Of a stretch of DNA of 64,000 nucleotides, positions 23,200 to 35,232 are shown piece by piece. The stretch spans positions 10,788,001-10,852,000 of the forward strand of contig OX424564.1 in the NCBI GenBank assembly GCA_949152475.1, read 5' to 3'. The number at the start of each line of letters is the position of its first letter. Positions within the stretch are counted from its first letter, which is position 1. This DNA comes from Terebella lapidaria (Eukaryota; Annelida; Polychaeta; Terebellida; Terebellidae). The translations under genes and the position numbers were made by a program. Below the pieces are notes generated by a model. That model did no database searches. It saw only the letters and a program-made list of their open reading frames with translations, and was not told the DNA's origin.

Positions 23200-25395
23200 A
23201 TTTGTTTACATTTAAAACATTTACCCATAATTTACACATTGAAAAGATTTACTGAACAACTCCTCGACATTTGAAGAAAGATACTTTTTTCATGAAATTT
23301 TTACGTTGGGCAAACTTTTCAAGGTCAGGGTCAAAGTGCACATTCAAGGTCAGCAGACAAAGACCTTTTGATATGCTACAATATGGTCCCAGTTTGAACT
23401 TTCTATGACGAATAGTTCCGAAGTTATGGCAATTTTTGTGATTTTGACCTTTTCTTTGACATTGACCTTGACCCTTGATTTTGGGTCACGAAAATTGTGC
23501 ATTGCCCGTGCATGAAGATATAAATTATACTTGAACAATTCCATCAGAATCGAACAAGAATTCCGGACACTGTGGCTTTTGGAAATTTCGAAAAATTTAC
23601 GTACATGAGGTCACTGTGACGTCAATAAACGTCAAATTCGAAAACTGATGGGAAACTATTTATCATGGGTTCAAGGCCTTCCATTTGATATATTACTTGA
23701 TAGCTTTTAGTTAGTTTGAAAATTTGACCTTGAAGTTTTGCTCATGTGACCTCATTTTTCCGATCAAGTTCAAGGTTAATCATGAAATTGACATATAAGT
23801 CTGATTGCTATACCTCTTCTGAATGATATGGTTCAAATTTTATGAGACTACAACGATTCAAACAGATGTTATAACCGAAAAGGTGTTTTTCTGGGATTTC
23901 GATGACCTTGACCTTGACCTTCGACCTTTGTATTTCAATTCGTAAAGGTCAATGCTATTAATATGCATGTCAAGTTTCAAGTTATTCCATACAGTATTGA
24001 CGCTGTTATGGCCTTTTGAAATTTCAGTAATTTGACGTTTAGGACGTCATTGTGACGTCAGTGTACGTCGCAGCGCCGAAAATAGGGTATCACTGCAATC
24101 AGGGGCTCAAACCCTTTCCAACGATATACTACTCAATATGGTGCGCTGACTTTCGTACTTGACCTTGACACTCACCTCGTGGCGAACTTCTCAAGGTCGA
24201 GGTCATATGCCAAGGACAAGGTCACAGAAGACAGGACTCGAGTTTATCTACAATATGAACTTGGTTTGAAGTCTCTATAACAAATAGAACCGGAGTTATG
24301 GCCACTTATGTGTTTTTAACATTTTGTGTGACCTTGACCTTGATCTTTGACCTTGAGTCACGAAAATTGTGCATTGCAAGTGCATGAAAACATATATTAT
24401 ACCTGTATAATTTCATTAGAATCAAACAAGATTTGTGGACACTATGACCATTTGAAATTTCGAAAAATTAACGTTAATGACGTCACTGTGACGTCAATAC
24501 ACGTCACATCTCAACACTGATGAGAAAGTATGTACCAGGGAATCAAGACCTTTCATTTGATATACTACGTGATAGGTTTCAGTTAGTTTGAAAATTTGAC
24601 CTTGAAGTTTCCCTCATATGACCTTATTTTCCTGACAAAGTTCAAGGTCAATCATGAAATTGACATATACACTCGATTACTATACCTCTTCTGAAGGATA
24701 TGGTTCAAAATTCATGACCCTACGACAAATCAAACGGATGTTATTACAGAAAACGTGTTTTTCTGGGATTTCGATGACCTTGACCTTGACCTTTGACCTT
24801 TGTACTTAAATTCGTAAAGGTCATTGCTGTCAATATGCATATCAAGTTTGAAAAAATTCCATACAGTATTGACGATGTTATAGCCTTTTGAAATTTCGGA
24901 AATTTGACGTTTATGACGTCATTGTGACGTCAATTTACGTCGCAGCGCCGAAAATAAGATATCACTGCAATCAGGGGGTCAAGACCTTTCTAAGAATATA
25001 CTACACGATATGGTGCGCTGGCCTTCGTATTTGACCGTGACATTCACCTTAGGCGAACTTCTCAAGGTCAAGGTCAAATGCCAAGGTCAAGGTCACAGAA
25101 GATAGAACTCGAGTTTATCTACAATATGAACTTGGTTTGAAGTCTCTAGGACAATTAGAACCGGAGTTATGGCCATTTATCTGTTTTTATCGTTTTGCAT
25201 GACCTTGACCTCAATATTTGACCTTGACCTCCCAAAAATGAACTCATCCATCTATATTTGATTGCACATCTTCTGACCTATTTCCATGATTCTACGATCA
25301 AAATTGTGACCTGTGGAGCGCTAACACACAAACAAACACACAAACAAACAAACAAACCAGCGACCATAGGTCGTAAGCTTGACGAAATGTTTACT
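23200..25395. repeat. ~870-bp diverged modules, about 2.5 copies
   Basis: 'CTCAAGGTC' blocks recur at about 23318, 24190 and 25060, and 'AATTCGTAAAGGTCA' at about 23938 and 24811. Modules are noticeably diverged from one another and end in an acaaacaaac tail followed by CTTGACGAAAT (25379). They are the ancestors or relatives of the second half of the 1363-bp unit. Confidence 0.8.
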
Positions 25396-25469
25396 GAACT
25401 GATCCTGACCTTGACCTCCGAGATGTGACCCTGAAATTTTGCAGGTTATATTAGACAACATGCTATTTA

Positions 25470-26410
25470 GGCATAGACATTCAGTCCAATACCTTCAAAT
25501 TTGAGTTCAAGATGTAGGTTTGAATGTTTGCTGGAATGTCGAAAAATTTATATGACCGGCCTTACGTTTATGACGTCATAGCGAAAAATCTATCATGGCG
25601 GAAAAGTCTCGGACAGCTCCCTCTCAAACCAGAATTCAACGAGCTCTCCAGTGGTTCAATCCGCTTCTCTGTATGACAAATACTTTTCAATATATAGTTC
25701 CATTTTGAAAATTGACGATATACGTCATGACGTCATTGACGTTGCCCGTAGCGTGTTGAAACTCAGTATGTGACTGGGTATTAATATGCCACATATATGC
25801 TCATAATCACAGTCCAATACCTTCAACAGTGAGTGCACGGTGTAGGTTTGAATGTTTGCTGAAATATCGAAAAATTTATATGACTGGCTTTATGTTTATG
25901 ACGTCATAGCGAAAAATCTATTATAGCAGAAAGTATCTAACAGCACCCTCCTAAACCAGAATTCAACGAGCTTTCCAGTGGTGTGATGCGCTTCTCTGTG
26001 CGACGAATACTTTTCAATATATAGCTCCATTTTGAAAATTGACGTTTTACGTCATGACGTCATTGACGTTGCACGTGACATGTTGAGACTCGGTATATGA
26101 CTGGGTAATAATATGCCACATATGTTCTCATAATCACAGTCCAATACCTTCAAATTTGAGTGCACAGTGTAGGTTTGAATGTTCGCTGAAAAGTCGAAAA
26201 ATTGATATGACCGGCCTTACGTTTATGACGTCATAGCGAAAAATATATCATGGCGGAAAAGTATCGGACAGCACCCTCCTAAACCAGAATTCAACGAGCT
26301 TTCCAGTGGTGCAATCCGCTTCTCTGTACGACAAATACTTTTTGAGATATAGCCCCATTTCAAAAATTGACGTTTTACGTCGTGACGTCATTGACGTTAG
26401 ATAGATCCAA
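25470..26410. repeat. 327-bp units, three tandem copies
   Basis: 'GTAGGTTTGAATGTTTGC' recurs at 25514, 25842 and 26169. Each unit has 'ACGTTTATGACGTCATAGCG' and a pair of CREs written 'cgtCATGACGTCATTGACG', so several TGACGTCA palindromes per unit. Confidence 0.85.
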
Positions 26411-26780
26411 ACAAAACTTCGTGGTTAGATGGATGATGTCATCATTTATCGATGTGTCAAATTTCAGAGGTATCGGACTAAATATGACTCCTGTGTGAAC
26501 TTTTGAAAATTCGCTAATGATGAGAGATAGGGATTTTTCGAGTTTTCAGGAATTTTTGGTGACGTCATCAATGAACCGAATTATTTCAAAAACGTGCTGT
26601 TCCGTCCTTGGGCGAATACCTATCCATCAAAAAGGTTTTGAGATGCTAGCACAAAAACTGTGGCCGCTAGAGAGGTGACAAACAAACAAGTAACAAACGG
26701 ATATCTGGTGCATGCACAGGACCTTTGGTCCTGAGACAAATTACCGCTAAAAACCGGGAATGGGACTGATACATCCGCCG
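26411..26780. repeat. Diverged tail of an older module
   Basis: It carries the same ending as other modules (caaacaaacaagtaacaaac, then ATATCTGGTGCATG), homologous to the junction between 1363-bp units but diverged. This shows that the array grew from a pre-existing module border. Confidence 0.55.
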
Positions 26781-26800
26781 GTTCGTCGTCCCCAATAGTT

Positions 26801-26845
26801 CTGATATAAAGTGGCCTGTGGCTTGACCCAGACTGTATTTAGACA
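26801..26845 (+). promoter_or_regulatory. TATA-like motif 40 bp before a start codon (in every unit)
   Basis: CTGATATAAAGTGGCC has TATAAA at 26805-26810, and an ATG follows at 26845. It is repeated at the same place in all five units. It suits a Pol II core promoter, but transcription is unproven. Confidence 0.3.
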
Positions 26846-27111
26846 TGAGTTTTAGGCTTTATTATATCAGTTGGACACCTCTGAGTCTGAAAACAAAGGA
26901 ATTGTTTTGTTGTTTGAAATGTGCACTTGGATACATATATGATATACTGTACTACTGCTCAACCGAGTGTGTATATTTAGAAGGGGACATGCCCACAGGG
27001 GGTAATCGTTTCTGCAGCTTATTGTTGTGTGAACGGATTGAGAATCAGATTCACCCCACTGCTCTTTCTACTTTGATATCTCGGCGAGTTTTCAATTTAT
27101 TCCAAATGTGA
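26845..27111 (+). CDS. 88-codon open frame, five identical copies, unknown
   Basis: The frame starts MSFRLYYISWTPLSL and has a cysteine cluster (FCCLKCALGY ... YYCSTECVYL), then GGNRFCSLLLCERI. Identical copies start at 28208, 29571, 30934 and 32297. There is no recognised family, no signal peptide and no Kozak-quality context. The CCxxC-x11-CxxxC arrangement could bind metal but may be chance. Identity between copies says nothing about selection because the whole DNA unit is identical. I regard a real protein as unlikely but not excluded. Confidence 0.15.
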   Translation: MSFRLYYISWTPLSLKTKELFCCLKCALGYIYDILYYCSTECVYLEGDMPTGGNRFCSLLLCERIENQIHPTALSTLISRRVFNLFQM

Positions 27112-30100
27112 AAAGTGCATTATAAACTAGAAATAACACTGCACCTGACTGTATGAAATGCTTCAGAATTGAATGTTCAGTAAATTTTTGAAAATTGGAG
27201 CCATGAAAACATTAAAAATATCTGTAAAGTCCAGAATCCTCATAAGATTCTGATTAAGCTTTGTCAGATTATAGACAAAATTCGAGGTCAATCATGGATT
27301 TGACATATTTGTCTGATTGATATACCTCTTCTGAATGACATGGTTCAAATTTCATGATCCCACAATGATTCAAACAGATGTTATTACCGGAAACGTGTTT
27401 TTCTGGGATTTCGATGACCTTGACCTTTGACCTTTGCACTTAAATTCGTAGAAGTCAATGCTGTCAAAGTGCATATCAAATTTCAAAGGATTCCATTCAC
27501 TATTGACGGTGTAATGGCCCTTTGAAATTTCGGATTTTTGACGTTTATGACGTCATTTTGACGTCAGTTTACGTCGCAGCGCCAAAAATGAGATATCACT
27601 GGAATCAGAGGCTCGAGACCTTTCCAAAGATATACTACTCGATATGCTGCGCCGACCTTCGTACTTGACCTTGACTTCGACCTGAGGCGAACTTCTCAAG
27701 GTCAAGGTCAAAGGTCAAGGTCAAGATCAGAAAAGATAGAACTCGAGTATATCTACAATATGCACTTAATTTGAAGTCTCTACGACGATTAGAACTGGAG
27801 TTATGAGCACTTATGTGTTTTCGACGTTTTGCGTGACCTTGACCTTGTTATTTGACCTTGAGCTTACCAAATAACTAGCGACCGTCCTTTTCCATCCCTG
27901 AACCTTCCCACCAAATTTCATGAATTTCCAATAAAAACCATGGCCTGTAGAGCGCTAACAAACAAACAAACAAAAAACAAACAAACGGAACCGATCAACA
28001 TACTTGACAAAATCTTTGATTTCGTCAAGTAATAATATCTGGTGCATATATACAAGCTATTGGGCCTTAGGCAATGCCCTACATGTACTATAAACCTGTA
28101 ACAGTGCTCACAATGCTCACAAACCCGGTGCTCACAAACCCCTGTTCGTCATCCCCAATAGTTCTGATATAAAGTGGCCTGTGGCTTGACCCAGACTGTA
28201 TTTAGACATGAGTTTTAGGCTTTATTATATCAGTTGGACACCTCTGAGTCTGAAAACAAAGGAATTGTTTTGTTGTTTGAAATGTGCACTTGGATACATA
28301 TATGATATACTGTACTACTGCTCAACCGAGTGTGTATATTTAGAAGGGGACATGCCCACAGGGGGTAATCGTTTCTGCAGCTTATTGTTGTGTGAACGGA
28401 TTGAGAATCAGATTCACCCCACTGCTCTTTCTACTTTGATATCTCGGCGAGTTTTCAATTTATTCCAAATGTGAAAAGTGCATTATAAACTAGAAATAAC
28501 ACTGCACCTGACTGTATGAAATGCTTCAGAATTGAATGTTCAGTAAATTTTTGAAAATTGGAGCCATGAAAACATTAAAAATATCTGTAAAGTCCAGAAT
28601 CCTCATAAGATTCTGATTAAGCTTTGTCAGATTATAGACAAAATTCGAGGTCAATCATGGATTTGACATATTTGTCTGATTGATATACCTCTTCTGAATG
28701 ACATGGTTCAAATTTCATGATCCCACAATGATTCAAACAGATGTTATTACCGGAAACGTGTTTTTCTGGGATTTCGATGACCTTGACCTTTGACCTTTGC
28801 ACTTAAATTCGTAGAAGTCAATGCTGTCAAAGTGCATATCAAATTTCAAAGGATTCCATTCACTATTGACGGTGTAATGGCCCTTTGAAATTTCGGATTT
28901 TTGACGTTTATGACGTCATTTTGACGTCAGTTTACGTCGCAGCGCCAAAAATGAGATATCACTGGAATCAGAGGCTCGAGACCTTTCCAAAGATATACTA
29001 CTCGATATGCTGCGCCGACCTTCGTACTTGACCTTGACTTCGACCTGAGGCGAACTTCTCAAGGTCAAGGTCAAAGGTCAAGGTCAAGATCAGAAAAGAT
29101 AGAACTCGAGTATATCTACAATATGCACTTAATTTGAAGTCTCTACGACGATTAGAACTGGAGTTATGAGCACTTATGTGTTTTCGACGTTTTGCGTGAC
29201 CTTGACCTTGTTATTTGACCTTGAGCTTACCAAATAACTAGCGACCGTCCTTTTCCATCCCTGAACCTTCCCACCAAATTTCATGAATTTCCAATAAAAA
29301 CCATGGCCTGTAGAGCGCTAACAAACAAACAAACAAAAAACAAACAAACGGAACCGATCAACATACTTGACAAAATCTTTGATTTCGTCAAGTAATAATA
29401 TCTGGTGCATATATACAAGCTATTGGGCCTTAGGCAATGCCCTACATGTACTATAAACCTGTAACAGTGCTCACAATGCTCACAAACCCGGTGCTCACAA
29501 ACCCCTGTTCGTCATCCCCAATAGTTCTGATATAAAGTGGCCTGTGGCTTGACCCAGACTGTATTTAGACATGAGTTTTAGGCTTTATTATATCAGTTGG
29601 ACACCTCTGAGTCTGAAAACAAAGGAATTGTTTTGTTGTTTGAAATGTGCACTTGGATACATATATGATATACTGTACTACTGCTCAACCGAGTGTGTAT
29701 ATTTAGAAGGGGACATGCCCACAGGGGGTAATCGTTTCTGCAGCTTATTGTTGTGTGAACGGATTGAGAATCAGATTCACCCCACTGCTCTTTCTACTTT
29801 GATATCTCGGCGAGTTTTCAATTTATTCCAAATGTGAAAAGTGCATTATAAACTAGAAATAACACTGCACCTGACTGTATGAAATGCTTCAGAATTGAAT
29901 GTTCAGTAAATTTTTGAAAATTGGAGCCATGAAAACATTAAAAATATCTGTAAAGTCCAGAATCCTCATAAGATTCTGATTAAGCTTTGTCAGATTATAG
30001 ACAAAATTCGAGGTCAATCATGGATTTGACATATTTGTCTGATTGATATACCTCTTCTGAATGACATGGTTCAAATTTCATGATCCCACAATGATTCAAA

Positions 30101-33100
30101 CAGATGTTATTACCGGAAACGTGTTTTTCTGGGATTTCGATGACCTTGACCTTTGACCTTTGCACTTAAATTCGTAGAAGTCAATGCTGTCAAAGTGCAT
30201 ATCAAATTTCAAAGGATTCCATTCACTATTGACGGTGTAATGGCCCTTTGAAATTTCGGATTTTTGACGTTTATGACGTCATTTTGACGTCAGTTTACGT
30301 CGCAGCGCCAAAAATGAGATATCACTGGAATCAGAGGCTCGAGACCTTTCCAAAGATATACTACTCGATATGCTGCGCCGACCTTCGTACTTGACCTTGA
30401 CTTCGACCTGAGGCGAACTTCTCAAGGTCAAGGTCAAAGGTCAAGGTCAAGATCAGAAAAGATAGAACTCGAGTATATCTACAATATGCACTTAATTTGA
30501 AGTCTCTACGACGATTAGAACTGGAGTTATGAGCACTTATGTGTTTTCGACGTTTTGCGTGACCTTGACCTTGTTATTTGACCTTGAGCTTACCAAATAA
30601 CTAGCGACCGTCCTTTTCCATCCCTGAACCTTCCCACCAAATTTCATGAATTTCCAATAAAAACCATGGCCTGTAGAGCGCTAACAAACAAACAAACAAA
30701 AAACAAACAAACGGAACCGATCAACATACTTGACAAAATCTTTGATTTCGTCAAGTAATAATATCTGGTGCATATATACAAGCTATTGGGCCTTAGGCAA
30801 TGCCCTACATGTACTATAAACCTGTAACAGTGCTCACAATGCTCACAAACCCGGTGCTCACAAACCCCTGTTCGTCATCCCCAATAGTTCTGATATAAAG
30901 TGGCCTGTGGCTTGACCCAGACTGTATTTAGACATGAGTTTTAGGCTTTATTATATCAGTTGGACACCTCTGAGTCTGAAAACAAAGGAATTGTTTTGTT
31001 GTTTGAAATGTGCACTTGGATACATATATGATATACTGTACTACTGCTCAACCGAGTGTGTATATTTAGAAGGGGACATGCCCACAGGGGGTAATCGTTT
31101 CTGCAGCTTATTGTTGTGTGAACGGATTGAGAATCAGATTCACCCCACTGCTCTTTCTACTTTGATATCTCGGCGAGTTTTCAATTTATTCCAAATGTGA
31201 AAAGTGCATTATAAACTAGAAATAACACTGCACCTGACTGTATGAAATGCTTCAGAATTGAATGTTCAGTAAATTTTTGAAAATTGGAGCCATGAAAACA
31301 TTAAAAATATCTGTAAAGTCCAGAATCCTCATAAGATTCTGATTAAGCTTTGTCAGATTATAGACAAAATTCGAGGTCAATCATGGATTTGACATATTTG
31401 TCTGATTGATATACCTCTTCTGAATGACATGGTTCAAATTTCATGATCCCACAATGATTCAAACAGATGTTATTACCGGAAACGTGTTTTTCTGGGATTT
31501 CGATGACCTTGACCTTTGACCTTTGCACTTAAATTCGTAGAAGTCAATGCTGTCAAAGTGCATATCAAATTTCAAAGGATTCCATTCACTATTGACGGTG
31601 TAATGGCCCTTTGAAATTTCGGATTTTTGACGTTTATGACGTCATTTTGACGTCAGTTTACGTCGCAGCGCCAAAAATGAGATATCACTGGAATCAGAGG
31701 CTCGAGACCTTTCCAAAGATATACTACTCGATATGCTGCGCCGACCTTCGTACTTGACCTTGACTTCGACCTGAGGCGAACTTCTCAAGGTCAAGGTCAA
31801 AGGTCAAGGTCAAGATCAGAAAAGATAGAACTCGAGTATATCTACAATATGCACTTAATTTGAAGTCTCTACGACGATTAGAACTGGAGTTATGAGCACT
31901 TATGTGTTTTCGACGTTTTGCGTGACCTTGACCTTGTTATTTGACCTTGAGCTTACCAAATAACTAGCGACCGTCCTTTTCCATCCCTGAACCTTCCCAC
32001 CAAATTTCATGAATTTCCAATAAAAACCATGGCCTGTAGAGCGCTAACAAACAAACAAACAAAAAACAAACAAACGGAACCGATCAACATACTTGACAAA
32101 ATCTTTGATTTCGTCAAGTAATAATATCTGGTGCATATATACAAGCTATTGGGCCTTAGGCAATGCCCTACATGTACTATAAACCTGTAACAGTGCTCAC
32201 AATGCTCACAAACCCGGTGCTCACAAACCCCTGTTCGTCATCCCCAATAGTTCTGATATAAAGTGGCCTGTGGCTTGACCCAGACTGTATTTAGACATGA
32301 GTTTTAGGCTTTATTATATCAGTTGGACACCTCTGAGTCTGAAAACAAAGGAATTGTTTTGTTGTTTGAAATGTGCACTTGGATACATATATGATATACT
32401 GTACTACTGCTCAACCGAGTGTGTATATTTAGAAGGGGACATGCCCACAGGGGGTAATCGTTTCTGCAGCTTATTGTTGTGTGAACGGATTGAGAATCAG
32501 ATTCACCCCACTGCTCTTTCTACTTTGATATCTCGGCGAGTTTTCAATTTATTCCAAATGTGAAAAGTGCATTATAAACTAGAAATAACACTGCACCTGA
32601 CTGTATGAAATGCTTCAGAATTGAATGTTCAGTAAATTTTTGAAAATTGGAGCCATGAAAACATTAAAAATATCTGTAAAGTCCAGAATCCTCATAAGAT
32701 TCTGATTAAGCTTTGTCAGATTATAGACAAAATTCGAGGTCAATCATGGATTTGACATATTTGTCTGATTGATATACCTCTTCTGAATGACATGGTTCAA
32801 ATTTCATGATCCCACAATGATTCAAACAGATGTTATTACCGGAAACGTGTTTTTCTGGGATTTCGATGACCTTGACCTTTGACCTTTGCACTTAAATTCG
32901 TAGAAGTCAATGCTGTCAAAGTGCATATCAAATTTCAAAGGATTCCATTCACTATTGACGGTGTAATGGCCCTTTGAAATTTCGGATTTTTGACGTTTAT
33001 GACGTCATTTTGACGTCAGTTTACGTCGCAGCGCCAAAAATGAGATATCACTGGAATCAGAGGCTCGAGACCTTTCCAAAGATATACTACTCGATATGCT

Positions 33101-33484
33101 GCGCCGACCTTCGTACTTGACCTTGACTTCGACCTGAGGCGAACTTCTCAAGGTCAAGGTCAAAGGTCAAGGTCAAGATCAGAAAAGATAGAACTCGAGT
33201 ATATCTACAATATGCACTTAATTTGAAGTCTCTACGACGATTAGAACTGGAGTTATGAGCACTTATGTGTTTTCGACGTTTTGCGTGACCTTGACCTTGT
33301 TATTTGACCTTGAGCTTACCAAATAACTAGCGACCGTCCTTTTCCATCCCTGAACCTTCCCACCAAATTTCATGAATTTCCAATAAAAACCATGGCCTGT
33401 AGAGCGCTAACAAACAAACAAACAAAAAACAAACAAACGGAACCGATCAACATACTTGACAAAATCTTTGATTTCGTCAAGTAA

Positions 33485-34985
33485 CAAACAGACAGACAAA
33501 CGCGACTGACCAACATACTTGACGAAATTTAATTTCGTCAAGTAATGAACCGACATAGTCGACTAACTTGCCGGAATAGCTGGCAATGACCTTGAACTTT
33601 TACCAAAGACTTTGAATTTTTTGCAAAGTTGATGCATCTGGTTATTTTAAATATGAGTAATGGCATTTTTCTAGATTTTGTATAGTTGATGGAAAACATT
33701 GAAAAAAGTATTATATTTCTTTCCTAGCATAAGCAGTTTGTGGTCATGAAAGACTGATAGGATTCGGATCTTTTGTGACGTCATCAATAGAGCTATTTTT
33801 CTCAAAATCATTCTGTCAAGAGCCATTATCCTACAGAATATCTACATCAAATTTGAAAAGAATCAAGCAACAAATGTGGACGCTATGAGTATGAAAAGAC
33901 AAACAAATGAAATTTTCTCCAATTTTCCGTCATAAAAAGGTCAATTAGGCCATTACCACTGCAATTATTGAACTGATATTTGTCAAATAGCTTCAGTAGG
34001 TATCCCCAATACTTACCAGAGCACCGGATCAACAATAATCATAAATGGTTTATGCATCTCATGTAAACAATCAATTGAAGTATGATAAAATCACGTTTCA
34101 CGTCATTATGACGTCATATGACGTCAGATTCCAAAAATAAAAACATATATCGAAACTACTCCCGAAGACCTTTCAAACGAGTTACTACTCGATATTTTCG
34201 CGAAAGCTCAAGGTCAAGGTCATTTTTTGGGTCAACTTCGACCTCAGGCGCTTGCAAAGGCTATCGGCCATACGCCTTAGGTGTAAATACAAAAGTTGAT
34301 AGGCTAAGTGAGTGCAATACTGTGGATTTACTTTCGTGTCTCTATCTTGCATACTTCCTGAGATATAGTGACCTACATGGTTTTCACTTGCGGGTCAATA
34401 TTGACCTTGACTTCCGACCTTTGACCTTGAAATTTCGCGGAACAAAAGAACTCGTCCTTGGCTATAAACAGGTATATCATTAGATTTTTACGCACATTAT
34501 TGACGCTTTTATCAGCATGGACAGCTTGAAACATGCAATTTCGCTTATAATGGGACCGATTTCGTTGCCATAGAAACGTCAATTACGTCATAACGGATTG
34601 ACCGATCGCGCTAAAAATTGACATTGACCATAAGGGACCGGTCCGACATCGTTTCCGAGCATCAGATCGAAAATCGGAGGAGGTGACCTCCAAGGTCAAA
34701 TATTCGACCTCAGGCGAACTTCTCAAGGTCAAGGTCAAATGTCAAGGTCAAGGTCACAAAAGATAGAACTCGAGTATATCTACCATATGCACTTGATTTG
34801 AAGTCTCTACGACAATTAGAACTGGAGTTATGGCCACTTATGTGTTTTCGACGTTTTGCTTGACCTTGACCTTTGACCTAGACTCACCAAAAGTGTGCGG
34901 TGCCTGCCTGTTATCCTACAGATTACATACCCCAAGTTACGTAACAATCACTGTACAATTGCGACCTGTAGAGCGATAACAGATA

Positions 34986-35023
<38 letters not shown>

Positions 35024-35105
35024 CCAACCGACCAACATACTTGCCGAAATCTTTAGATTCCGGCAAGTAACAAACAGACATACAAACTGACAGACCCAAT
35101 TACAA
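33485..35105. repeat. Diverged trailing modules with hairpin ends
   Basis: Further relatives of the 870-bp module (CTCAAGGTCAAGGTCAAATG near 34722). CTTGACGAAAT/ATTTCGTCAAG forms a hairpin at 33519-33543, and a similar CTTGCCG...CGGCAAG hairpin lies at 35040-35068. A (CAAT)n microsatellite is at 34988-35021. Confidence 0.75.
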
Positions 35106-35134
35106 TACCCTCTGCCCCTATCGGGGCGAGGGTA
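35106..35134. other. Terminal hairpin of the 14.3-kb block
   Basis: TACCCTCTGCCCC, loop TATC, GGGGCGAGGGTA: a 12-bp stem with one bulged T, directly at the junction with R2. It recalls Helitron 3' hairpins, but no CTRR end follows. Confidence 0.7.
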
Positions 35135-35232
35135 ACAATATGGTCGGCATAATCACCGTAATTTTAAGTTAGAAATACACCATGTACATGATCTATCCAG
35201 AGGTATTACAAGTATTCATACACTACCAACTG
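35134..35232 (+). repeat. R2 repeat copy B, right part
   Basis: AACAATATGGTCGGCATAAT through to ATTCATACACTACCAAC, colinear with 15435-15479 plus 18784-18842 of copy A. This gives both the uninterrupted target of the outer Transib-like element and the far side of the 14.3-kb insertion. Confidence 0.85.

Larger units (their letters stand above)
26781..33484. repeat. 1363-bp tandem array, about 4.9 apparently identical units
   Basis: Unit starts at 26781, 28144, 29507, 30870 and 32233 give a constant 1363-bp period. I found no difference between compared units other than one base at the left edge. The fifth unit stops about 110 bp early, at GTCAAGTAA. Each unit has two halves: about 460 bp not found elsewhere in the window (TATA-like motif plus an 88-codon frame) and about 800-900 bp homologous to the older 870-bp modules. 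Such homogeneity beside diverged relatives means very recent amplification, gene conversion or an assembly artefact. Confidence 0.95.
20804..35133. mobile_element. 14.3-kb insertion block made of tandem arrays
   Basis: R2 copy B breaks off at CGCAAAC and resumes at AACAATATGGTCGGC; R2 copy A shows the joined sequence CGCAAACAATTTGGTCG. AAC is present at both borders. The left end carries ACCCTCGCCC (20824-20833), which is the inverted match of GGGCGAGGGT at the right end, where a hairpin (35106-35134) forms. Inside are four kinds of tandem arrays, all rich in AGGTCA/TGACCT and TGACGTCA. No long open frame or transposase is seen. It behaves as one inserted unit, but later internal amplification has clearly inflated it. 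Confidence 0.6.

Noticed and set aside
35106-35134. Helitron 3' end
   Set aside because: A hairpin is present, but no CTRR terminus follows, the borders show a 3-bp repeat, and no Rep/helicase frame was found.
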